From NCBI GenBank assembly GCA_022264855.1, contig JABYQU010000010.1, positions 776,791 to 840,790 of the forward strand: 64,000 bases of DNA. Direction: 5' to 3'. Numbering within the stretch: position 1 is the first letter of the stretch; every line of letters starts with the position of its first letter. This DNA comes from Lenzites betulinus (taxonomy: Eukaryota; Basidiomycota; Agaricomycetes; Polyporales; Polyporaceae). The translations under genes were made by a program, and so were the position numbers. The notes beneath the pieces are model-generated. The model did no database searches, was not told where the DNA came from, and was given only the letters and a program-made list of their open reading frames with translations. This document shows positions 1 to 11,550 of the stretch, one piece after another.

Positions 1-196
1 GGTGGTGGTGGTCGGTGACGAGGACGGCGCCCTCGTCGGGGTGGTGGTCGAAGAGGTGGCGGGAGAGGTGGAGGTCGAGGGCGGGCTGCTTGTAGGGGGC
101 GGAGTAGGGGTGCATGTCGCGCTCTGCGGGGGAGGGGGTGCGGGGGGTGGAGGCGTCGGAGTAGGATGTGTAGTCGCTGAACGCGAAGGAGTCCAT
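1..196 (-). CDS. N-terminal fragment of an unknown protein, cut by the window edge
   Basis: The reading frame is open on the minus strand from an ATG at 196 to the first base of the window. The about 65 residues start MDSFAFSDYTSYSDAS and are rich in Ser, Thr, Pro, Tyr, Asp and His, with a His run at the edge. This low-complexity, disordered character fits the N-terminus of a fungal transcription factor or other regulator, but no domain is visible and I assign no function. The start was chosen because it is the first ATG and the sequence just upstream is non-coding and GC-rich. The long gene-free region behind it (197-2901) would hold its promoter and 5' UTR, which again fits a regulatory gene. 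This is inference only. Confidence 0.5.
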   Translation of the reverse strand, partial: MDSFAFSDYTSYSDASTPRTPSPAERDMHPYSAPYKQPALDLHLSRHLFDHHPDEGAVLVTDHHH

Positions 197-2901
197 GGGG
201 TCAGTTAGGGCTGGCGGAAGAAGGACGCGGAGCCAGTAGAGCGAGGGGGGCTGCGTCCGCCGTCCCAGGCCCCGCGTTCTTATGGCCCATACACGCCCCG
301 TCCTTTTCCGGCTCATCCCACTCCCGGGGTCTCGCCTCATCCTGTGCTCCCCCCGCTTCTTTCCCACTCCCTGCCCGACACAGTGGGCGCGGGTCCTGCC
401 CCGTGCACCGCGCGCAATACTCTGCGTCGCGCACCTCGCCACCCCCTCACACCCGCCCCCCTCACACCCCCCGCGCCGCCCACCCAGCGCCCGCCCTCCC
501 GCACCGCCCGCCCGCGTGCGGGCGCCTACGGGCACGCCGGAGGAGGCTCTGTTCTTCCGATCGCAAACGCCCACTGCCATAGCGGGGAGGTCCACGGCCC
601 CCTCCGCTCGCAGCCGAACTGAGCAGTCCCCTCATCTCCCCCTGCGATCTCGCCCTCCCAGCCGAAGATCCTCTCCCCTCCCTCGGCCCTTCCCGCCTCC
701 ACCTATCGCACGCGCCCTCCGCATAGCGACGCCCTGCCCCCTCGCGCCCTCCACATACCCCTCTGCCAGCCATGCCATTATCTCCGCTCAGCCCGTGCAC
801 GGACGCGCTCGCCGTGCACAACGTCCTCGAGCTTGCCCCGCGCGTCCCCGCCAACGTCATCCCGCTCTCCATCATCTTTGTGCGTGCTTCTGCGTTTGCA
901 CCCGGCTGTGCGTGCACACACGAAGCCAGCGCCCGGTGCGCACCCACCTCGCAAATGCGCGATTCCAGCCTGCTGTCACGCCCGTGCGTCGCCGGCCACC
1001 CTCGACAGCGCGCGACGTGTTGCGCGCACGCGTAAACCCAATCCCCAATTCACATCCCAATCCGTGTCCAAAAGTAAAAGCAAATCCAAATCCGAGCGCG
1101 AACGCAGACGCAGCCCTGATAGGCTTCGCATTAATGGCATGGCACGCAGGCGCAGCGGCCGCGGACAGCTACATACAGTGCCCCCGCCCCCCCGCGCGCC
1201 CCCCCCCGAACCTAGCTAAATGACCTTTGACAGCGGCTGCAGCGCCCGATACCTAGCCGCGTGCTCCGCGCCCCCAGGTGCATCATCGACCTCAGTTTAC
1301 AGTAAGCCGCCGCCGCACGTGCGCGTGGGCCATACGCTACGCCCCAGCCTTAGACGGCGCGAAGGCTCTTAGGCTGCCCGCAATCGCGAGCGACGCGACG
1401 CGAGAGATCCAGAGGGTGCGATGCGATACGGCACGACGCAGAGTACGCTGTCTCAGGCTGAGCGCGATACCGCCGATCCCAGTGACCAGTTCCAGGTCCA
1501 GGTCCGTCTCCATGGCCAGCTGTTCCCAGTTCCCAATCGAATCCCGCTCCACGTCTGCGTACGTCCCGTGGAACGACCGACTCTACCAACTCTACCAACC
1601 GGCGGGCACTAGTCTCGCGCCCCGCGCCGTCTGCCCGTCTGCCCGCCGCAGGACCCCTGCGCCCCCGCCCCCCATCCGTCTCCCCCCCTCGCGCCCCTCC
1701 CTCCCCGCGCCGTCTTATCCACCAACTCCGCCCCGTCGTCCGTCCCGTCCCCCCGAGCCCGAACGCAAGTCCGAGCGGCACGCGTGTCTCAGACTCGCAC
1801 CCGCCGCCCCAGAACTCGCCGCGGTCTCAGATCGCGCGCTCCGACTCCACTCCACTCGTCCCTTCTTGCCCTCGCGCGTGCCCCTTGCCCGAGAGTGCTC
1901 GGAGTCGGACTTGCAGGCGCGAGTGGGCTGGGGGTGGGAATGGCCGGGGCCGGCGGCGGATAGGTGTTGGAGGATCATACCACGGATTGAGGAGTGCTGC
2001 ACCACGACACCGGACGGATGTGCTGCTGGCTGCACTGCACTGCAATCACAGCGATACCAGCCCAACTACCGCACCAGTCCGCCAGAGCGCGATAAGTAGC
2101 GACTCCAGGGCGGGCCGCACGGCGCACGCTGCATCGCGCATCGGGCACCAGGGACGCACGGCGCGGCGGACGCGCTAGGCCGCGTTCGGCGGGGCAGCGC
2201 GGGGCGCGTGGTATACACTAGCTCAGCTGGCTCACGTTGGTCACCGTGCTCGAGCAGTGCAACCTGAGGGGGTGTTTGGTATACGCAGGTTACCGTACGG
2301 GAGATCGCGACTCGAGATGGGGACTCGGCGGGGCGCGCGAACCTTGCCCAGAATCGAGATGGGCATCGGCACCAGCAGGGGCGCGAGGGCAAGAAGGGGC
2401 AAGACTGGGCAAGAGGAGGGGCGCGAGGGACAAGAGGGACAAGAGGAGCGGACAGGTGCAGGGGGTGCACGCGCCATGTGGGGCGGAGCGGTGCGTGCGC
2501 ATCGCGCATCTTGCATTATGATTATCGGGCGTGTTGTGGTCTCGAGTGGGACCGCCGGTTAATAGATGTGCATGCGTGCTGCACTGGGCACCAGTGGGCA
2601 CCGAGCTGAGGCCTGAGAGCGTGCACGGTACGCTGCATGGCGATCGGGAGGTGAACGGGAGGTGAACGTGCGCACGCGGGGGACTGGAGGGTCACGGTCA
2701 TGCGACGGTACTGAGTATGATGGCGCGAGCGTGCGCGACTGGCGAATCGATACAACGGCGCGCGGACGCAAAGTCGCAGCGCGAGCAAGTATACTGTACA
2801 ACACCCCAACCCAACCCAACATACCCAACCCAGCCCAACATATCCGCACCAACCCACACCCGCACCCAACCAATCCCAACCCTCGCGACCCAGCCCTCCC
2901 C
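197..2901. other. GC-rich gene-free region
   Basis: I see no credible gene in 2.7 kb. The open frames here are low-complexity Pro/Arg/Ala artefacts of GC-rich DNA. The plus strand is strongly C/T-rich around 430-760 and 1640-1760, and purine-rich around 2380-2460. A short CCCAA-type simple repeat lies near 2803-2880. It may carry the long 5' region of the gene at 1-196 and the 3' end of the ING gene. Confidence 0.5.
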
Positions 2902-5202
2902 CTACTGCTTCTTGCGCCCCTTCCGCCCGCCCGTCGCCGCAGACGTCGTCGCGGCCGGCGCAGCCGTCAGCACGCCCGCGATCCCCAGCTTCACCGAGCA
3001 CTCCTCGCAGTACCAGTTCTCCGGCAGCGGCGGCTTCAGGTTCACGCACGAGAGGTGGAACTGCCGGCGCGCGCGCGGGGTGCGCGCATGTACCAGTCAG
3101 CATCGTCGTCGTCGGGCTCAGGGTCGGCGCGTGCACTCCGAGTATCATCGTGTGCACCGTGCACCGTGCGCCGTGCATTGAATATGCACCGTGCAAGGGC
3201 ATTGAGTGTGCACCGTGCTGCGCGGAGCACGCACCGTAAACCGTGAAACGCAGCAGCGCGGGACCCGCGGCGCGGGGACTTGCATGGTCCCCGCAGCACC
3301 GCCGCGCAGGGCCGCCTGCGCGCGCACTCTGACTGTCTTTGGCAATGGGTGCGCGCGCGTCCGGCGTCTCTGCGTCTGTGCCTCTGAATGCGTATGTATA
3401 TGCGTAGGTGCGCGCGCGGGTCCGGCGCCTCTGCGCAAACGGGGATAGGAGGCAGGCGATCACTCACCCATTGGTACCGGCATCCGTCGTTGTCGCACGC
3501 GATCATCTGTGTGCGGGGTTCACCGCGGGCGAGCGCGCGAGGGGGAGAGGGGTCCAGTAGCGCGCGGCGCAGGGCGGGAGGGAGGGGGGAATGAAAAGGA
3601 GGCCGGTCAGCGCCCCGCTCGGACGACGCCCCGCGCGCCGCGCCGCACCGCCGCCGCGCAAATGAAAATGACACTGCGGCGGCGGCGCCCGCGTCCGTGT
3701 GCGGAGCGCGCGGCGGCAGGGCAGCACACGCAGGGGAGGGGAGGGGGGAGGGGAATGGGGGGACGCACCTCGCCATAGGACAGCTTCTGGCAGTAGCAAT
3801 ACAGCTCCTGGTCCTCCGCGTCCGCGCCGTCCTCCGCGGCCTCCTCCATCTCCTCGTCGCCCTCGCCGTCGTCCTCGTCGAGCCCCGCCGACGCGCGGTG
3901 CGCGCGCCGGGAGCGCATTGGGGAGTGGCGCGGGTGCGCGCCGCGCGCGAGGCCCGACTTGTGGTGGTGCTGCTGGTGCGGGGGCGCGGGGCCCGTGCCC
4001 GCCGCGGTGCCGCCCCCGCCGCCGGCGCCCCCGGCGCTCGCGCTGTACGCCGCGGCGCCGCCCGTGCTGCTGACGGGCACGGGGCTGGGCAGCTTGATGC
4101 TCCCGGCGGACGCCGCCGTCGCGGGCCCGCGGCGCTGTTCTGTTGTGCGCGGAAAGAGGTTAGCGCAGGGGTTGCGTTGGTGTTGTTGTTGTTGTTGGGA
4201 GGGTAACGGCATCGGGGCGCCCGCCCGGAGGCAAACAAACAAGGGCGCGCCGGCGGAAATGCGCGCGGTGTGTGTGTGCATGGCAACACTGCACAAGGAA
4301 CTGCCCATACACGCACACAACGCGGGCAGAGTACAACGCGCATGTGGCCATGGGCGCAAATGGGCCCTCGAGACATACACACGGTGGCGCGAGCGTGGGG
4401 GAGACTCACTCTTCTGCGGGGGTGGTCCGCCGGTGGATATCGAGGCAGAGGGCGCCTCGATCACGGCAGCCGCGGTGCGGAGGTTGGCCTGGATCGACTG
4501 CACGGTGCTGTCCACGGAGCCCAGGAAGTGCTGCGTCGCAGGGAGGCCCGGATCGTCGCCCTGCAGCTTCAGGATGCGCCGGACGTCGTGGTCGAGGCGG
4601 GCGAGCGCGCGCTCGAGCGTGCGCACGAGCCGCTCGGAGAGCACGACCTTCTCCGCCGCGAGCGCGTCGACCCGCGCGTACAGCGCGCGCACCGTGTCTG
4701 GGATCGCCGCGTCCTTGCCAGGCAGCGCCTGCCCGGCGTTCTTGCTCGAGTGGCGGAAGTACTTCTGCGTCTCCTTGCGGATCTCGTCCGTGAGCTCTGT
4801 CCGTGAAACCGGAGGGGAGTGGTAAGCAGTCGGTGCGTTGCTGGGAGGAGCAGCAGCAGCAGCAGAGGCGGCCGGTGTTCATTATACTTGCCTTGGGTCT
4901 TGCTGTCGCGTTCTTTGATTTCGGCTAGGATGTGCTGCGTTTCGTTCGGAAGGTTTTCGAGGCCTGGGGACGAGCGTCAGTACCTCCGGGCTCGGGGATG
5001 GCTACGCGAACCAGGAGAGGCAGTGGTAGCACGGGCGGGGGGTAACGGTCGATTGGGATCACGAAGGGACATGGGCGCGGGCGGCCGAACCGCGAGGGCA
5101 GGCAGGGGCAGGCGTTACGGGGCGAGATTGAGCGGAGGGAGATCACGCACTAGATAGGTATTCCGTGGCGATGTTCGCGGCCTCCTCCAGGTTCGCGTTC
5201 AT
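2902..5202 (-). CDS. ING-family PHD-finger chromatin protein (Yng/Png type)
   Basis: ING proteins are subunits of histone acetyltransferase or deacetylase complexes (NuA4 and Rpd3 type in fungi), and their PHD finger reads H3K4 methylation in the nucleus. The first exon starts MNANLEEAANIATEYLSS, a typical ING N-terminus. The coiled ING domain follows with LPNETQHILAEIKERDSKTQ and then ELTDEI, KYFRHSSKNAGQALPGKDA. A disordered Gly/Ala/His-rich linker and an acidic stretch (EDDGEGDEEMEEAAEDGADAE) come next. The C-terminal PHD finger is spread over three exons: CYCQKLSYGE, MIACDNDGCRYQW, then FHLSCVNLKPPLPENWYCEEC with a basic tail GRKGRKKQ. All Cys4-His-Cys3 ligands are present. Six exons give about 355 residues. 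One intron (4797-4891) appears to use a GC donor (G|GCAAGT), the only choice that keeps the ING frame. Family call is firm; the exact orthologue (Yng1, Yng2 or Pho23) is not settled. Confidence 0.9.
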
Positions 5203-8200
5203 GATGGAGCGTGGAGGGTGAGCGGGTGGCTGAAGAAGTACGGTGCTGCTAAACTGCAAACTGCGGAAGAAATTGAGTGATTTGTGCTTCGGGGAGCGCG
5301 AGCGCAGAGTGGCGGCGGAAGACCGCGTCGATGTCCGCGATAGCAGAGCAAAGTCGGCGAGAGAGGACGCCGGACGAGTGAGCTCCTGCAGTGCCCGAGG
5401 ATCGAGGGCGGCGATCGGTGGATGATGGTGAGAAGAGAGTTGCTGAGGCGCCCGCGCGCGCACGCTGCGCTCCCCGTGCCGACCGGAACGCGACCAGTCA
5501 CGCGTGACTGACGCGTACTCAACGCGCTGACGCGAGTGGCGGCGGTCGTGGGAAGGACGGAATCGGAGTGCGATCGCGTGGGTCCCACCAGACGAATCGG
5601 GCGGGGGCGCGCAGGGGCGCGCCGTGTGCACCCGGCGCTTACACTGGCGCACGGCGCACGAGGGTCGCACAGACGCCGGCCCGCCGTTCGCGAGCTGCGG
5701 CGTCGGCCTGCTCTCAACTCCTCCTCCGTCCCCCACCTGCACGCTTTCAGCCTCCGGGTTCCGCAGGCCGTCCAAGTGCGCACGTCAGCCGTGGCATGCG
5801 CTGTCTGCCCAATGCTGTCCCCCCATCTGACTCCGTCCAGCGCGCACTACCTTGTGCTGACACCCATGCAGCTTGTTTACTCACCAGCCGGCAATCCACG
5901 CCCTCAATCCGGCCTCCGCCCGCATACCGCAACGCGCAAGCCTTCCTGGCTCGTACGGCGTTCCTAATCCCTGATAAATTCACGCCTTGCCCTTTTCGTC
6001 TGCCGCGAGCGTTCTGCAATGACTCAAGCATGTCGTAAAACGCTCCGTGCCTTCCCCTGCCCGCCCAACCCTGCGCGACCCCGGCTGCGCACCCCGAGCG
6101 CGAGTCCTGCAGACTTCGTCCAGCTGACGTGAACCAGCCTGCGTGTCCGCGGCTGGCCCCGCCGCGTTTCCCTCGACCTCGATGGCAGCCAGAAGAGACG
6201 AGGACGAGAAGAAACACACCGGTATGTCGGGTTGTGCGCAGGATACACCGAAGCTGACCCGCGCGCCTTATTTGCACCTCAAACACCACCAGGCCCAGGG
6301 GCAGGGAACTTGCCGTGCGCGACGCTCGTCCCATGCTTCTTTCCCCAGGCTGCCCTTCGCAGGACGAGACGGGGGCGAGCTCGTCCGCCGATATCGCGCT
6401 CGCGCGTGGGGCATCGCTGCCGGTTCCTTGCGACCAGCCCCTCCAGAAGGCGCACCTAAACTGCTATGCTATCAGAACGGGCGGGCGTTCTGCGGTGCGC
6501 TCGGGGGAGGAGGCTTCTGGGATGCAGGCTAGGTTCGCGGGTAGCAGGCGGGCAGGCTAGCAGCACGCGGGCGCCGGGGGCGGGGTGGGCCAGCGTAGCG
6601 AGCGACGAGCGTGGTTCTCCGCCCGTTCCCGTGCGCGCGTCCCCAGCTCTGGCCCCCGCCGGGCCGCGGCTGCCTGTTGGGTGCGGCGGCGCTGGGGCAG
6701 AAGCCTGCCGCTGTCCGGCTAGCAGCCTGAAACACGAAGAAGCCTTCGGGAGGCACCCCGCGCGCTTCCCGCCCCCCTACTGGTCCCGTCGTGGCGTCAC
6801 GCGTCTCCGCGCCCTCCTACAGGGGTGCCACTGACGTTACGCTGCTCATCCTCCGCACGCCCTATCGTCCCCCGCTCCCCTGGGTCATCCACACATCCCA
6901 GCCCGCCCAATGTCCGGAGCCTGTACGCAGCCAGAGAGAGGTACGCGCACCACCCGCGGAGCCCGGTGGGGGACCGTGCCACTCGTCCCTCGCCCCTGCG
7001 CGCGCGACTGTAACTCCCGCTGCAGTGTACATATTCCCGTTTGCAATGCACATATCATATGCATATGTCCATACCCGGCTCTGCCCCCCGCGCGTCCTGT
7101 CCTCGCACGAGCCGCCGCCGCCGCGTCACTCACGCGAAGCGTCCGCTCCTGCGATTGCGCGCGCGCCGCGATAGCCCCATCACCGTCACGAGGTTATCGG
7201 ACGACGGGGCGGGGCGGGCGCGCACAAGTACTGGCACCCGCTGGTTTCTGCCCCGCTTCGCGCGATTAGGCAGGACGCGTCCCATGGCGGGCTGGGGCGC
7301 CTCGTAGTCGTCCACGGTGCCCCTCCTCTGGCGTCGGCGGGACCCCGGGGAGCCCCACAGCCGGGCGGGCGGGAGGCGCGCGCATCTCGGGCCTCGATTC
7401 GGTCTTCATGTAGATCTCTTGCCCCGACCCCGGCTCGCCCGTCCCCGGCTCCCGATTTACAGCAGCAGTCCTGCAGGTCGGAATATTTCAATACTGTACT
7501 TATTTCAATGGCTTCAGGGCGCGCGAGCTGCAGGGACTCGGGAGGAGATCCGTGCACGCATCCGACTCCGACTCCGCACCAGGATCCGGGCTGCTATATC
7601 TTGTATATCTTGCGCCGACTCCGGATGGAAAGAGCTCTGTGTATTATCTAACCCGCGCTCGTGTCGCGAGAACATAGAACAGACAATCAGGCATATGCGT
7701 GTGTATGTATCTGAGCCAGGAGCGTTGCAGGTTCCAACGCCCGAGCGGCGCGCATTAACCTTCCGGGGATGCACGTCCGTCAGCCCGAGGGAGGCGGTCT
7801 CGCGCACACGCCCCCGACCTCGGCGCGATTCAGACCGGCGGGAGAAGCCAAGCGTGGGCTCGAGAGTCGAGAGCGGCTGGTAGTCCCTGGTAATGACTAG
7901 TGAGACTGGGCGGGCGATGAAACTAGTGCGCAGTGTGCAGTGAGACACGGTGCATGGCGTGCGCGCGGGCACGAGCTCTAAAGATCTAATAGCTACAGCT
8001 GCTGTACATGTGTGTGGGGCTATCGGGGTGTTGAGACATGCTCACGGCCACCGACCGATGCGCCTGTGCGCTGTGCGGATCGGCCACTGGCACCGGTCGC
8101 CGGCGGGACGGGGACCCACATGATTATGCGCTTCTACTGCCGGGTTGGACTGGCAGGCGGGACAGTGGACGGGACGGGAGGGCGCCGGGCGGGAGGAGTA

Positions 8201-11200
8201 GATAGACGGGACGGCGGGACGGCGCACGCCGCACCATATGGCAAAATAAAGGCATCGCAGCGCCTGTCGACGCCGTTTTTCGGGGTCTGTATGTAGAAGC
8301 GGGCTGAACACAACTCGCGCGTCGAAACAGACGGGGACGGTTCGGAACCTGAGGCAAGAGCACCTCGGACTCGGAGGCGAAATTCCGTCGCGCAGCGCCT
8401 GCAGCGCGTCTGGGTATGCGTGGGCCCGCGCGGAACACTGAACATGCGGCGTGTCCTGTGTATAATAGTCATCCGTTGTTTCCGGCGACGAGCGAACGAG
8501 GTGCCATTGTGAAACGTCGAAACTCTGCAGATGCCGGTGATGAGTAATACTACATACTGGGAGAAATTTCGTGCACGTTCGCGGCGGCGGCGGGGGCCAG
8601 ATGTTTCGCGTCATGGTGCAACGCCCGGCCACGGCCACGGCCACGGCGGGAACCCCCCTGCGCTTGCAATACATTAGTAAAAATGCCAGACGTTCCTTGC
8701 AGAATCTGTCATACAGAGAAAAAGAAAAACATGCCGGGGCTCACATCCGCCGCACAAGATGTCATCCGCAAGCCTGTGTACAGTCGCCCTTGCCCTGGGT
8801 ATACAGTACAGCTCGCCCATCCGCGTCCCAAACGCCGACGGACGTCGTGGCAGAGAATCACCGCGCCAGCAGAACGGTGAGCCGCGCGCCCCGGGCCCAC
8901 AGGAAGCCCCCAGCACAGGTAAGGCGGCCCCCGTGGATGCACATCGCAGGCGCACCCCCGTCGTCGTCGTCGTCGCCGCCACGATGCGTCCGCGCTGCAC
9001 AGGAAGGGCACATCTCAACAGCTTCGCATGATGTGTTGGCGTGTTGGCGCCGCGGCGAGGCGCAGGAAGATGGGGATGGGGCAGGCGCACCGACGCACCG
9101 TGGGTTCCTAAACATAATGCGTGCGCAGAGACAGACGCGGACGGATGCGCAGACGCAGGCGCAGAAGGCAGAAGGCAGAAGGCAGAAGCTGCATGGCCCG
9201 CGCTGGGACCCGGGATCGCGCACAGGCGGGCGTGCTTCGGCGAGCAGATGTGCCCGCGCGGGATCTTCTCGCTCCCGTTACAGTGCGTGCGCTCGATAGC
9301 TCGATAGCAGATTCAAGGTGCGCGGGATCGCAGGGAACCCGCCCGCCCGCGAGCCCGAGCCGAGTGGCAAGTGGCGAGTGGCGAGTGACGACGCAGGCTG
9401 TCAGCGCGGACAGCGTGGTGGAGTTCAGTAGACACGCGTGGACGGTCGCAGCACGGACAATGTGACGGGACGGAGGACCACTGCCACCGATCAGTGCACC
9501 ACGTACTGGGACAGATGTCGAGGGGTGGATATCCAGCATCCTGCATCTAATTGCAGCGATTCCCACCGAGGCTGCGCGGGAGCATGCTTCTCGGCGCGCG
9601 CCGCGCCTGCCTCTGCCCAAGTCCCAGGTCCCAGGAGGGGACGCTGCCGGGCCTTACGGCGTGCGGGCCCTGCGGGGGCGGCCGTCGACTTCGCGCAAGG
9701 GTCGAGTGTATACGGGACTGCGACGCACGACGCGATGACATGGCCTGCGCGCGCGTGAGACTGCAGCGGACGAGGCATGTGGGGGGCTCACAAATATAAA
9801 CCGGTATGTCTTCCCTGCCAGTGCCGGCAAATTAACGCATGCAAGGATGCCGGTATGTCGCGTTTCTGGTGCCCCGTCCGTCGGGCCCTTCCGCGCTAGG
9901 GCAGAAGCGGGAATTCAGCAGCTGCTGCTGGGGAGAGGGGGGGGTGCTCCCGAGGAAAGACGGGGGGGCTTCCGATGCCAAATTGATCGCTTGGGACGCC
10001 TTCGCGCCCCCGGCATGCCGGTACACCATCAGAGCTCGCATGTCGGAGCTGACATGTCCATTGCGGAGTGCCGCCGGAAGCATGGGAGGGCATGTCAGGC
10101 TCGCTGTCGCCGGCGAGGCGCATGGTAACAGGCACGCCGTGTCGGGGGTGCGAAGGGGCTGCGAAGGTTTGTAGATGCGATGGATGGCGGATGCGGTGCT
10201 GCCTCCATCTCCAGGGACTTGGCTCGCGCGGCGGCGTACTACGTGTGTGGGCCACGAGATAAGTTATGGTAGTTCGGCATACGAGCTCGGGGGGAGGAAC
10301 ATACCTTGGACACGAATGGGGGACAGCCCGCGGGTCCTGTCGCGGAAGCAAACCAGTGCATTGCTCGCCACTTCTCTGCTCCCTCGCCAGAGTAGGAAGG
10401 TTGTGGATATGGCGTTGGCTGTGTATGCCCACAGTCGTTACTACAATCAAAGTGTAAGTGTTGATGATATCCTTCGTGCCGGAGCCGAACTGGGCTGTCA
10501 GCTATTGCGGGCTTACCACCATGTTGCGCGTCCGAGTACGTACCCTGCATAATTGACTTAACATCTGCACCTGGAGAACGGACCAATCATCCGAATTTCA
10601 CTCGCCGTACATAATCCGGCAACTCATGCGCGCAGGACGACCGGGTTTGATCACAGTTCATATTGTCCTCGACGACTTGTGGCTAGGCTGCGAGCTATAA
10701 TCAATCATGGATGTTTGGACGACCGGGAGAAGCTTACTACGGCAGCTAATGAAACGGGTGGCATAGATACTTCAAGCGTGCAGATGCACAGGTATATGCT
10801 CGGGGCAAGCCTTAAGATGCACCATCTGTCAACTGGAAATGCGGTCATGACCTGGATGTCGGTCTATGAGGCTCGCACAAGGCTGTACACGACCTTCAAA
10901 GAGGGTCAAACCTGCCTGACATATCGGACTTCAAGTTCAAGGGTTGTCATTGCTTGAGGATCGTGAAGTTGCATATACAGGGGATGCCCGCTATGACCGT
11001 GGGCGTACACTCACATAGTTCCTTTCTGACAGCGGTGTCCGTTGCTAGCCTGATAAAACAGGCCCGGCATCTCACACAGGGGGACTTACATGTCGACTAC
11101 CGTCATGTCGATGTTGACACAGTTCGAAAAGAGATTCGCAGAGCGCGATGCATACGGAGAAGCCTCGGGATAGCCCTGTTTCGCGGAGCTAGACATAAAC

Positions 11201-11550
11201 AGGTAAAACACTAGGAGTAGTCGGGGATATACAAGGTGTCCTAGCGAGACAGAACGAGGGCCAGCCTCGGGCACATGGAGGACGGAGATGCGTTCGGTGA
11301 AGCATGCCGGCGACGTTCACACCGCTCCAACTTTAGACTACAGTGCGGGGCTTTCGGAGTTTGACGATCTTCTAACTGGGTAAGCACAATTACTTACCCA
11401 CCTTCACTCCCGTCAATCAGCGACGTAGGCGCCAGACAAACAGAGCCCGTTCGACGAGCACCACGGTGACGCCTCATCCACCCATGCCTCTCTCGCCGCC
11501 AGCGTTGTAGACGTCGTCCAAGACCTCTCGTCCACCTAATCTTGCTCCCC
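5203..11550. other. 6.3-kb gene-free region
   Basis: No gene could be supported. Many short overlapping frames exist on both strands, but they are Arg/Pro/Ala-rich, none joins into a chain with good splice sites, and none resembles a known domain. GC content is high up to about 10.3 kb and then becomes more balanced. The decamer CCGGTATGTC recurs near 9801 and 9849, and a similar copy lies near 6220. The TRP-like gene starts at the right edge and the ING gene at the left edge, so the two promoters face away from each other across this space. A non-coding RNA or very long UTRs cannot be excluded. Confidence 0.45.
9161..9188. repeat. Short tandem repeat, four GCAGAAG units
   Basis: Four consecutive copies of the heptamer GCAGAAG lie in the gene-free region. 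This is a simple repeat, with no sign that it is translated. Confidence 0.75.

Noticed and set aside
282..1223. A 313-codon plus-strand open frame
   Set aside because: It is Pro/Arg/Ala-rich in C-rich DNA, has no domain and overlaps equally long frames on the other strand, as expected in GC-rich non-coding sequence.
2800..2885. CCCAAC-type repeat considered as telomere-like DNA
   Set aside because: It is short, irregular and internal; it does not match the fungal TTAGGG repeat.
3042..4409. A 455-codon minus-strand open frame over the ING gene
   Set aside because: It runs through introns and out of frame with the conserved ING and PHD exons.
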